Of a stretch of DNA of 64,000 bases, positions 32,796-43,200 are shown piece after piece. The notes beneath the pieces are model-generated. The model was not told where the DNA came from. It worked only from the letters and a program-made list of their open reading frames with translations, and searched no databases. The position numbers were made by a program, and so were the translations under genes. The stretch's first letter is position 1; every line of letters begins with the position of its first letter. The DNA comes from Symsagittifera roscoffensis (Eukaryota > Xenacoelomorpha > Acoela > Convolutidae), in NCBI RefSeq assembly GCF_963678635.1, contig NC_087070.1, positions 11,504,539-11,568,538 of the forward strand, written 5' to 3'.

Positions 32796-33137
32796 ATGGA
32801 CAATTTCAACCTGGATGAATTGATGGACCTGGCAGAGGCATATGTAGGACCGATGGTAGATGCGATCTATCGTCGGCTGATCGAACGAGACTTCGCTCTG
32901 GAGGACCCAGAGGTGGTCATGTTGCTGACCGCCCTGATTAACATCTTGGGGCACGACAACCGTGGGGACCGCCCCACGGAAGTCCTGTTGATGGCAGCAA
33001 ACGAAAAACTGAGAAGTACAAAAAAGGAGCTGGACGAGATGACCAGAAGCATGCTCCAGATGGAGGAAGATCGGGACATGTGGAGAAAGTTGTTTGAAGA
33101 CTGCAACAAAAAGCAGGTCAAGAGATTGAGCGCTTAA
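32796..33137 (+). CDS. Accessory ORF A, small helical protein
   Basis: 113 codons, MDNFNLDELMDLAEAY to KKQVKRLSA. Acidic helical N-terminal half and a heptad-like C-terminal half (NEKLRSTKKELDEMTRSMLQ). No family recognised. After a shift in the last codons, another frame would continue the coiled coil (EIERLRQKYKEQSRQK) to a TGA that overlaps the ATG of ORF B as ATGA (33,169-33,172). It lies inside the element, downstream of pol, where retroviruses and errantiviruses carry env. No signal peptide or membrane segment is seen, so it is not an envelope gene. Confidence 0.5.
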   Translation: MDNFNLDELMDLAEAYVGPMVDAIYRRLIERDFALEDPEVVMLLTALINILGHDNRGDRPTEVLLMAANEKLRSTKKELDEMTRSMLQMEEDRDMWRKLFEDCNKKQVKRLSA

Positions 33138-33168
33138 GGCAGAAATACAAAGAGCAATCGAGACAAAA

Positions 33169-34383
33169 ATGAACATCAGACACAGTGAGACTTATTGTAG
33201 ACCATCAGGAGCACGATATTTGGTGGGTTCAACGTTGGCTCCAATGTGCAAGAGCAGATACCCTGTACATTTCGTGGCTGTGGACGTGAAGAGTACAAGA
33301 ACGATCGTGGATCAAGCCTTCTCAGTGCCAAAGTGTGTGAGATTGGCGAGAATGTCTGAAAAGTCTTACGAGTTACTATGTAAGATGTTCTCAGCAGTTC
33401 CAGAGAGAATCAAAGAAGAATTGGAGTCAATACTAGGAAAGAAGTTCATGGGATATGTGAGTGGGAACTTCAGTGACTTTGAGAGACAGAAACAGAGAGG
33501 ATCAACTGTCACAGATTACAATGCAGTAGATGAGAATGATGAAGTCCACCGAGTGATGATGGAAGTGGAACCATTGCTGGAAGCTTCGGGAAAACGTAAT
33601 TGGAGGAGCATCATGTTGACGCATGACGAGTTTCCTTGCCACTGCTTGCTGCAGACCTGGTGGTATCCCAAGCGTAGTAATCTGATGTTGATCTGGGACT
33701 CTGGAGAGCTGCTCTCCATGGGTTTACCAGATTCATCACAGCCCGTAACGATAGTGATAGTGGGAGTTATGATGGCGATATGATGGCTGGAAGCTCATGT
33801 GAGAGAAAATAACAGACAGGAGGCACCGACGAGAGAACAGTTGCGGAAATTAGATTGTCTAAAAGATTTAGATCTTTTTGAGACAATGTGCAAAGTTCTA
33901 AACCTTCCGATGGAAGTGAAGAAGATATGGGCAAGGAAACGATTGATGCCATGGTTCAGAGCTAACATGACTGCATGGTTGTACGAGTATGCGAAAAAGC
34001 ATATGTCGAAGCACGGCAGGGTGTACAGTGAATATCAGCTGGACATTGGAGCAGGAGCTTTCAAGCGAGCTCTCGTGACTCATCGGAATGCAGTGACCAC
34101 CGCTGTGAAAAGAATTTCCAGGACGAGTGAACGTAGTGGAAAAGAGAAGGCAGAGATGCTGAAAGAAGATTTGGAGAGAAACGTGACGTTGTGTCTCCAC
34201 AACAGCTTCTGCAGGAACAGAGAATCTAACGTGGATCCCCTACCTTGTTGTAAACAGAGGGTGGAAAAGCAGAAGTGTTGGAGGACGGCTTCCAGCAGCG
34301 TCAGGATAGCTAACGACGTGTTACAAGATACGGAAACTGAGAGTGCAGAGTCAGTATCACAGGAGGAAGAAATGGATCATTGA
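33169..34383 (+). CDS. Accessory ORF B, unknown protein split by one in-frame TGA
   Basis: Two open parts in the same frame (33,169-33,783, 204 codons; 33,799-34,383, 194 codons) are separated by one TGA at 33,781-33,783 and a few codons, so they read as one protein of about 404 residues with a nonsense codon. The first part has FHVAVDVKST-like and KMFSAVPERIKEELESILG segments and LLQTWWYPKRSNLMLIWDSG. The second has KVLNLPMEVKKIWARKRLMPW, a Cys-rich stretch and an acidic tail. I recognise no family. It could be a captured host gene, a structural or regulatory protein of the element, or decayed env-position DNA. Length and codon content argue that it was coding. Confidence 0.5.
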
Positions 34384-35189
34384 CGGATGACCGAAAGAAG
34401 AGATGAAATTAGAAGAATTTAGAAGTTTTAGAACTTCTAAACGACGAAAAAAGAAGAAAACAAAGGAGTGACGAAGAAAAATTAAAACTCAGAATTGTTT
34501 TATGTGTGTGAAAAACTCAAGTGAGAAACCAAGCAACCAAGTTGTAATTGAAAACTGAAACATTAAGTTGAGTTTTGAAATTGTTGCATTTATAAATTTG
34601 CAATTTGATTTTAGTTGAAGTGGCTTTAGAGACACTCACTTACTATTTATTTAGGAAGGCTTAAGTGAAGGAGTATATTTAAATATTCCAGCCTGCATGA
34701 CTGTTTTTAATCAGCTAGGAGAACTGATCACTTTGTGGTGACATGGAAGGCTTGAGTAGTCTCTCGAAGAGGGAGATTAATTCATTGTTCTTTCTAACCA
34801 CAGAGTTTCTTAGTTTTAGTATTCAGGACAATAACAAGCAAGATTTCCGAAGGGAAAAGCGTAGTAGGGTAATTTTAGCTTGTTGGTTGGCAGGACTGTC
34901 CTGCAAGCCAACACCTTTTAAATCTAAGAGAAAAGTTTTAATCGGGACATTGACATTGGAAGTCAGAAAATATGTTTTATCTTAAGTCATATCCTCAATG
35001 CGCAGATTAATGAGAGAATTTGAAGGCTATAGTGATGTAGTATGATGCCATTTATATTCTGCAGTGAGTCGATGTGACGTGGATAAAAGTAATTTCGTGC
35101 ATTTTGTAAATTCTGTTCGATGACACTGTGACCATTTTACGAATATTGCGTGATTCAATGAGGACATTGACCGGACTGTCCGGGGAGTA
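34384..35189 (+). other. 3' untranslated region and polypurine tract of the plus element
   Basis: No convincing gene; an open stretch at 34,743-34,985 has no recognisable motif. The last bases before the LTR, CTGTCCGGGGAGTA (35,176-35,189), are the only G-rich purine run here and are the likely plus-strand primer. The same TGTCCGGGGAG string occurs inside pol. Confidence 0.55.
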
Positions 35190-36099
35190 TGTGACATTCG
35201 ACCAGAATGTGAAAAATGCAATCTCTGCAGAATTCGAATTTTTAGCAGCGAGCCTTCCGGATTGGTGATTATTAAGAACTAAGAACGTTATTGGAACGAT
35301 TGGCCAGACGGTGAGGGCTGGAATATTCTGGTATTTTAAAATTTCAAATATGACGTCATATTTTTGAGAAACGTCAGAAACGGCCATTTTGGCTGAAACA
35401 AGGGAGAGAGACAGAACAACATTAGCTGCGCTAACAACAACTACGAAATAGAGATTGGAAAATGACAACGAGTTACAGAGTAACAGAGAACACTCCGAGT
35501 TGCAAATATTGTGTCGCTACAATAGTTGCAGGGCCGTTGCAGACAACGGTGAAGGGTGGAGGACAGCCTTCTGGATTAAGAGGAAGTCAAGATTAGCGAG
35601 CTTGATTCAGTGGATTCAAGAATCCGGAAGGGTTTCGGGACTGAAACTTTTAGCTTGTTATATAGACTTTTAGCTTCTTGTCATGTCCTGATTTGAATTT
35701 AATTAACATCTAGATTCATTTTGATAAGGATGAGAAGCTAGGAGTTGGGGGAAAGGGTTGATCCATCTTCGATGGAGATGATGATTTTTATCTACTGAAC
35801 AAAAACAATAGTAATATAATAAGTAGTAGCCCTGTTTTTAGGAGTGACCTCGTGGTCTGGGGATACTGAGACCCAGCCATGAGATCACTATTTTTGCATG
35901 TAATCTAGTTAATTTGAGTGTTTTGACCGAAGCCGAAAGCAGTAACGTTTTTGTCGACCCGATGTTAGAAAGACCACCGAAAAGTACTGGTTTGGTAGAG
36001 ACGGTGAAAAGCATGCAAAGCTCTGTTTAGACGCTAGCCAGTCGTCTTAAGACTTAGTTTTGTCTTCCGTCGATATGTATCTTCCGGGCGAATGTTACA
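35190..36099 (+). repeat. 3' LTR of the plus-strand element
   Basis: 910 bp, near-identical to 17,010-17,928 (roughly 15 substitutions and a 12-base deletion next to the CRE palindrome at 35,351-35,358). Ends GGGCGAATGTTACA and is followed directly by the resumed LINE frame (ATATGTAGTGCC). Confidence 0.93.
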
Positions 36100-36722
36100 A
36101 TATGTAGTGCCAATAATCAGCTATGCATCGTCTCTTTGGAAACCATCTAAATCTGAACTGGCACTCACTGAGAAGGTTCAACATCGAGCAAGTATCTGGA
36201 TATTAGGCACAAACAACCTTTCATATAAATCGCGTCTTCAAAGACTTCACTTACTACCACTGTCCTTATATCATGAAATGCATGTAGTTTTACTTTTTGC
36301 TAGGATTATCAACTCGAAAACTGACATTGATTGGGAGAAGTATGTACAGATTATTGATACAGGCATAACAAGATCTCACGCAATACCCTTTTATACCAGC
36401 AAATGCTTCCGACTGAAAAAATGCGAATCTGATTTTTGACAACGAGCATGTTCACTTTCAAATATATTAAATAGGCATCTCAACCAAGATGTCATCAAAT
36501 CAACGCAATGCAAAGAAGAACTGACAACTATCTACTGGCGCTACTTCACTGCGAAATTCAACGAAAACCCCTCCTGCACCTGGAGATTATGCTGCGACTG
36601 CACAAACTGCATCAATACTGCAAAACTGAATTTCTATGAGACTCAATAAACTGAAAGTGACAGGGAAGCAATTCCCCTGGAACTTATCCTAAATCCTTCA
36701 TTATTATTATTATTATTATTAT
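36100..36722 (+). pseudogene. LINE RT fragment, 3' piece with ATT-repeat tail
   Basis: Continues the LINE interrupted at 17,009: YVVPIISYASSLWKPS, TEKVQHRASIWILG, LHLLPLSLYHEMHV, the CR1/Jockey-type RT C-terminus, then NPSCTWRLCCDCTNC after a stop near 36,437. It ends in a TTATTATT run at 36,700-36,722, a typical LINE microsatellite tail. Together with 16,594-17,009 it was a 5'-truncated insertion of about 1 kb before the Gypsy element landed in it. Confidence 0.85.
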
Positions 36723-37230
36723 AAAAGGACTTAAACACTTGTCATCTTCTTTTATCATTATCACTTCCATATCTAAAAAATTCCAAGGATTTTGACTGGA
36801 ATACATGATGAAGGGACTCATGACTGTAACCTCGGTTACTATGATACTTTTGACCTGATTACCTTTAAAAAAAAATCTGTACGTTCTTCATGAACGTAGT
36901 TCAAAGTACGCCTTGCTAGTAAATTTTTGATGTGTAGCTTTTCTTTTCAGATACGGACACGTTAGTGTCATCTGAGGTGCATATCTTATTAATCATCATC
37001 TCGCGTAACATCAGGCGAGAACACAGTTTGCTCGTGCGACAAAGAAAAATTTCAGTTGTCAGCTTGTCTTTTTGATAGACAAGCTTTTTCCAAAGAAGTA
37101 ACAGTCTAATTATTCTACAAAAATATCTCCAAACAAACGAGTTAAATTTTTCTTTTATTGAGTCAATTGGTAATAATGCAGTGCTAAACAACCATGAAAA
37201 ATTGTTGTCGTTATATCAATCAATTCAGTG
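36723..37230 (+). promoter_or_regulatory. Upstream region and 5' UTR of RNF10
   Basis: About 500 bases of AT-rich sequence between the LINE tail and the RNF10 start codon. It must hold the promoter if the first exon is as modelled, but I see no clear TATA box or initiator and mark no transcription start. Confidence 0.3.
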
Positions 37231-40200
37231 ATGAAAAAAGTCTCAAAGAAGACACTGATGGCATCAAAAGGCGGGAACAGCGGGGTCGACAGTCATTCGA
37301 GCTCGTCCAACTCCTCATGCGGGACTGTGGCAATTCCTAGTACTAGCGGATCTTCGGCACAACTAAGTGGCGGAAGCACCGCCAAATGTGAGTTCAGTAT
37401 TTTTCATAGCAATAATTGAGGTAATCTTCAGCATTGCATTTTAGTTATTTTCATGAGATAAAAGTTCTGTCCCTTGCGTAGGTTCGGAGTTTGGAAACCG
37501 AAGACCGAAATATGGAAACAGAAACAATGGTGGAACGGCAGGAACTAAGTTCAATTACAAACAGCATATGTGCCGGACTGGTGGCAACATTTCAAGTGGA
37601 CAGAAGAAGGGAGCTAATGGAAATCAAGACCAAGAAATTCTAATCGACAGGGAAACTGAACTTAACAATGAAATCGAAGGCATGCGGATATCTAGGAAGA
37701 CCAATTTGTCGCACCTGCTTAACTTCAAATTTGCAAACAGCGCTAATCAAGATTATGGGGATGACTATGGAGGAGGGTATTTGACTCAATTCATTGCAAG
37801 AGGGCCGTACAAGAAATCATACGACAAGTACCAGTTTATACAGGCCAAGTATGTACGAAATAATAATGATTATTGAATGGTACGTTGTTAACACTATTCA
37901 ATATTTATCCAGAAGGTTTCGAAAAAGAAACTTATATATGTTGTCGTCTGATTACACAAGCGCAGCGTAGTTTTTTGATACCAAGTTAACTTTTCTAACT
38001 CAAGTCGCAAATGAAAGTGTTCAGTTATTTGCTGGCACTTTTGCAGCAATAACACTGTATCTGATTTACTTTTGCTGCAGAGCATTATATCCTTGTATTG
38101 GTGGCTAGTGTTTGAAGATTGTCGAGTAACAATTGCGCAGTTTTTAGACGAGCGATCCTATATTTTAATATAGCAGTATGAATGTTTGTTATTTCTACCC
38201 TTTCTTTTCTTGTTTCACTTTTTGACTTTGTTTTTGCCGCTTTTTTGCTTGCTAATGATTTCCTGCTCCGCCTCAGTCCGAAACTTTAGTTTATGAACTT
38301 TGTTTTAATTTTAGTTGTAAATTCCAAGTGGACGAATCATGTGAAGAAATCTACTCGCCCGATTCTTTCATTGACTGGGAGAAGGTGGTTGAAGTGCAGC
38401 TGTTGACGCCGGATTTCGCCTACTGCGCCATCTGCCTGGAGCAGCCAACTGCACCCAAGATCACCAAATGCGGACATGTTTATTGCTATGCATGTGTACT
38501 CCAGCTTTTGTGTTAGTTTAATAATCCAATTTACCGATTTCAATGATTACTCTTGCGAGTGCTAAAGTCTTGTAATCGGGAACTTTTTCCCATGAACAAC
38601 ATTTCTTAAAAATTGTTTAAAAAAATGAACTTGCTTTTTTTCGAACCTATACAATTTCCAGGCTCATTCCCACTTGGTCTAGAGGTAACGCGGTTGCCTT
38701 GCACCCTAAGATCTGGGGTTCGAATCCCGGCTAGACCTTGTTTTCCAGTATGTATGAAATAGATTTTTTTTGAAGTGACGGAAGTTAGTTTGTCTGCTTA
38801 CGTTTTTTCGGCTTAGTTGCTACATTTCGGATGTTGATTTTTCATGTGCTGTAAGAAATTTTTATTTTAGTAGCAAGTGTTGTTGATTTACTCATGTAAT
38901 ATGTACACTTTTTAACATTGACTTAATATATTTTTTTTTCACTGAAGAGTTAAGTTCGGCTTAAATGGTTTCGGCTTTTCCTTTATTTGTTTAATGGCCT
39001 ATTTTTGTTCTGAGTAAACGACAAGAATGGCTTCTTTTTTAAGAAATATTTGATTTCACTTGTGATGTAACAGTTCAAAAATTTAAAAATAAAGCTCTCA
39101 ACATTTTTATGACAACTGTTATTGCATTTTTTTCTGCTTAAAGGGCGTCTACCCTCTTACTGTCGGCTCAGTGGCCGCTTGGTGAATAACGAAAGCTAAT
39201 TTAATGCTGCCGCTCTGTGAATAATAAAAGTTAGTTGAATGTTTGTTGTTGTTTCTCTTTTTTTTCGAAACGAACTTATAATTTTTGCCATAAGCAATCA
39301 TTTCGAATCGGAACAGGTTTTCCACGAGAAAACTATTTTCTTTTACTTTATTTTTACTCTAATTTTTGTTCCGACTTTCGTATATCATTCAAAAGCTATT
39401 GTTGCCCTGAGCTTAAATTTGGAACGATATTTCACCTGTGATCATTTTTCGTAAAGTTATTGGGGTTTATAGATTGCCATTTTGGCCAATTTGAGACAAT
39501 TAACGCGCGATGTATTTCGCGCTATTAACGCGTGAGTGAGATTTAATCCCTATTAGAAATCGTTCCAAATTCATTGAAGGAAGCTTATATGTCATAATTG
39601 GTTTGTTAATAGGAGCAAAATTTATCAATTTGTGCTTAATATGGCGTGTGTGGTGATGTTTTTTTTACATTTAAGTTTTTCATGTTCTTGCTGCTCCATA
39701 GACCTTTAAAGGCAGTCGGAACATTCAGGGCTGTGCCTTGATAGGAGCAGTTTTGTTACATTTAAATTTTTCATGTTCTTGCTGCTCCATAGACATTAAA
39801 AGGCAGTCGGAACATTCAGGGCTTCGCCCTGATACGAGCAGACTTGTTTCAATTTTATGATGGAATATTGTGGCCCTAACATGCTATGCTATGTGCAAAG
39901 CAGCGGGTTACCTCAGTTTTCAAAAGAAGAAACTGTTGCGAGGTATTAAGAGTAATGAACGCAGTGAAGATTCTTATATAAGTCTTGGTGATTTTTTTTC
40001 AGGAAAATATCTTAAAATAAGCCTCAAATAACTACAGATGTTCATTCATACATATTGATGCCTTTACGAATGCACTTTGGTATATATGCACTTTTTGAGT
40101 TCAATTGAAATTCATCTGCTGAAAGTGACATTAAGAGCACTCTCCACATGCGAATGGGGGAAGTGGCGCAAAAAAAAAACGAAAGAATTCTTGTTTCGAA

Positions 40201-43200
40201 AGTGGAATTTAATTTTTAGATTTCCAGTGGATTTTAGATGATCCAGTTTTCTCAAGTTGGGTTAATGTTAACAAAAAAGCTCCAATACTTAATGGTTCCA
40301 GAAATTTAAAGGGTATCTATTTTTTTCTTTGAAATTCGAAAGTTGAGATTGTTTCAACAAAGTCAGTGTTTTTTTAATGTTTTCTTGCGTTCATTACTCT
40401 TTTCTTATCTTCGATTGGCTAAGTTTGGATTTTTGACGCAAGTTTTTTTGAAGGCATGCTCAAAAACCCTCTGAAATTGAGGTTCTATCGGAGGCGATGC
40501 AAGTTCTGCAAATAACTGCTAGTATTCCTTCAAATTGCTTTATTTATCTGCCAAGATAAATGTGTGTTTCAAGATAGGCGTCTGAAAATTGGCGTATGCC
40601 TTGACGTCAAAAATATCCGATTGTATATACATTCATTAGGATTCCGGCCTGTCAATGGTCAATATGTCTGTACTAATAGCTTCCTTTTTAGTTTTTGAGT
40701 GACATTTATGGTAATGGTAGCATTGTGAAAAGGAATTAGTTTCGCCTCATTGTTGAAAATAAATATCAGTTGCTATAAAGTATCCACGTCACATCTTTAT
40801 GCCGAGCTAAATTTCGATGCTCAATTTTGCTAGATGTGTTTTTGTAATGCTCAAATCCTGCTCAAATTAGATATTAGGTTTATGAAACATGTCTCGTCTT
40901 TGAAAATGTAGTCTAAAATACTTCGAAGAATTTTCGGTAGATATAAATTATAAGTGTTTTTCAGTACAAGTACTGCCGTATCAAATAAAAACACTGCATC
41001 TATTTTTCTACTCAGCATTGGAATATTGAGAAGATGGAGTTTTGAAAACGTGACCGTTTAATTCATAAAGTAGTTGAAACTTGTTAAATAGTTCATTTTA
41101 ATGGTCTTAAACCGCTTTGGTATTTCTTTGATCTCCAGTTTTTGTGACAAGTTTAGTGTTTCATGGATATGCAAAATCTGCGACGCATCATAGAAAAGCG
41201 GTTTTTCGGGTGTCACGTTTTTAGAATGCGGCTTAGCGATGAAAAAATAACGACAACTTCACTCTATGAAATAAAAGACAAATTAGAACTTTTTTCATAC
41301 TAGTTAAAAGACTAGGTATTGATTAATCAGGAATTGATCAATCAGGATGGAGATAGCGATACTAACGAATGTAAGAATAAAAAATAATTATTTATTTCGT
41401 ATATTTGTTCGATTCTGATTGGATAATACAGTGTTTGTCTACTTCATGATTTGTCTTTTTTATGGTTTGTATACTTTTTGCTACGTATCCGTTAAAATTG
41501 AGGTTCAATATGTCCAGGTCTTTCGGAGAAGAAGTGGGCCAAGTGTCCGATCTGCTTCGACGCAGTCTCCGAGAAAGACGTGAGGTGTGTGAGGAGTCTC
41601 AACATGAAGCTGTTCAAGATAGGAGACACCATCTCACTCCGACTCATGACTCGACTGCGCAACTCGATCAAAGTCACCCCCAAAGTGTCGGACGTGATAA
41701 AGCAGCAGGATGGCAATGCTGACTGTCAGAAACCAGGTATGCTGTTCGAAAGAGAGGTTGTTGTTTTTCACTACTGAATATTTTTGTGTTCCAAAAAACA
41801 ATGCATGCTTGTTTGCTGCGGAACTTTAGCTACAGAGGTATTATATTAAAAAACGAATTAAACCAGTTAACGTGGCAGGACATTGCAAAATACAGATGAT
41901 ATTGTGTTTTTATTCAAAAGAGTTATATAAAACTTCGATTGACATTATCAAATGTTTTTTTTTAGAATCCGAAGGTGATGTTGGTTCGAAAGCGGATGCC
42001 TCTGCAAACGTATCTCCGTCGGCGCCTTCGACAGGTGTCGTGTCCACTGGAGCACATGTAAATCTGGACAAAGTGACCAAGTTAAATCTGGCACAACAGG
42101 TTGCCTTTGTCTACAAGCCAGTGTTGGATTGTCTCAAAGTCAGAGCTTTGGACGATACTAACGAGGTAGCCTACCTTACAATTTTCACGTTATATAACTC
42201 GACGTTTCGAAATTATTCACATCACACCAATAAACAAAAAAAATACTTATAGGCGCTTTATCTCGAATAAATGGTTTAACAATCTAATAAGATAAATGGC
42301 GCAAAAATTGGGGTTCCATCGCGGAGAAAACTTACTGATTTTTTTTGGCGAAGATACAAAATATATCAAACATCACATTTTGTTGCAGGAGGTCGAAAAG
42401 AAATTCATTGATCTCGCCATAACGAAAACAGAACAAACTATTGTCGACATTGAAACGAAGATTAAAGAGCAAGACCACCAGGACTTGCAGGCCGAAAAAG
42501 ATGAAGAAGTTCCATTGAACCCTCTGCCTCAAAGCAAATTTACGACAAAATGGGTGAAGGAATTGGGTGCTGTGGGAGATAGTGGAAATAGTGGGGGCGT
42601 CGGAGGGGGAGGAGGAGGAACTGAAAAGTACCTGTTCTATCAGAGCGAAGATGGTCAAATGATTTTCGCGAATGCATTTACCATCAAGTGCATGTTGAAG
42701 GTTAGATGGAACTAATTGAAAGTATATCCAGAAAATAATTACTGATGATAAATACTAGGTGATAATTTTAGAAGGATTCCTATTTTGTAGAAAAAGGTTC
42801 CTGAGGTTGGCACGATAACTTGAAGCAAAATTACAAATTCTATAAATCATAAAATTGTTCCTAAAATTTGAGATTTAAGGGCATTGTTTTTTCTTTGAAG
42901 TTCGAAGTTTTATCAGAACTGTTTTCAAAATTTTAGGTTATCAAACAAATTTTTTCAAAAGTTGATTTTTTTTCAAAACAAAACTGTATATTTTTTGTTT
43001 TCTTACATTCATTGACACTGCCTGTTGGATAAATTTTTATGAACATTTTTAATTATCAATTTTTGTTTTTTTTAGACTTCACTAGAGATATTTAATATAT
43101 ATTAAATAATATTTGCATTTATGTACAGCTAAGATAGTGCAAATAGAGAGTGACTCCATTGGCTTATATTTGCTTCGTTCTACAGGAGTATGGATCTCTG

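Larger units (their letters stand above)
17010..36099 (+). mobile_element. 19.1-kb Ty3/Gypsy-like LTR retrotransposon with macro-like domain
   Basis: Bounded by LTRs 17,010-17,928 and 35,190-36,099 (TGTGACATTCG...AATGTTACA), which differ by roughly 2% plus a 12-base indel. It is flanked by ATA on both sides (ATAT if one base is shared), and the host LINE reading frame is restored across it, which proves a clean insertion. Internal order: primer-binding site, tandemly duplicated leader with motif arrays, pre-gag/gag, protease, RT, RNase H, acidic linker, integrase, acidic tail, macro-like domain, accessory ORFs, polypurine tract. Usual Gypsy elements are 5-10 kb. Even without the 2.5-kb duplication this one is 16.6 kb. 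Several few-base frame breaks split the coding region. Confidence 0.93.
38512..41517 (+). other. RNF10 intron 3 (3.0 kb), loaded with repeats
   Basis: Splits the RING finger codons. Holds a tRNA-derived SINE (38,660-38,830), a dispersed CTGCTCCATAGAC repeat (39,640-39,850) and, around 40,180-40,430, a degenerate copy of the family that also fills 47-50.6 kb. No coding frame inside is supported. Confidence 0.7.

Noticed and set aside
32796-34383. Envelope gene in the plus-strand element
   Set aside because: No signal peptide, furin-like site or membrane segment in any frame.
34743-34985. 80-codon ORF after the accessory ORFs
   Set aside because: No motif, no homologue in the sister element, and length within chance.
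38668-38740. Functional tRNA gene in RNF10 intron 3
   Set aside because: A and B boxes are good but the anticodon stem does not pair, and a shared non-tRNA body follows, so a SINE is the better reading.
42296-42388. Upstream extension of RNF10 exon 6 to the ATG at 42,296
   Set aside because: The sequence before 42,389 is intron: a clear acceptor TGTTGCAG precedes GAGGTCGAAAAG and phases agree only with splicing.
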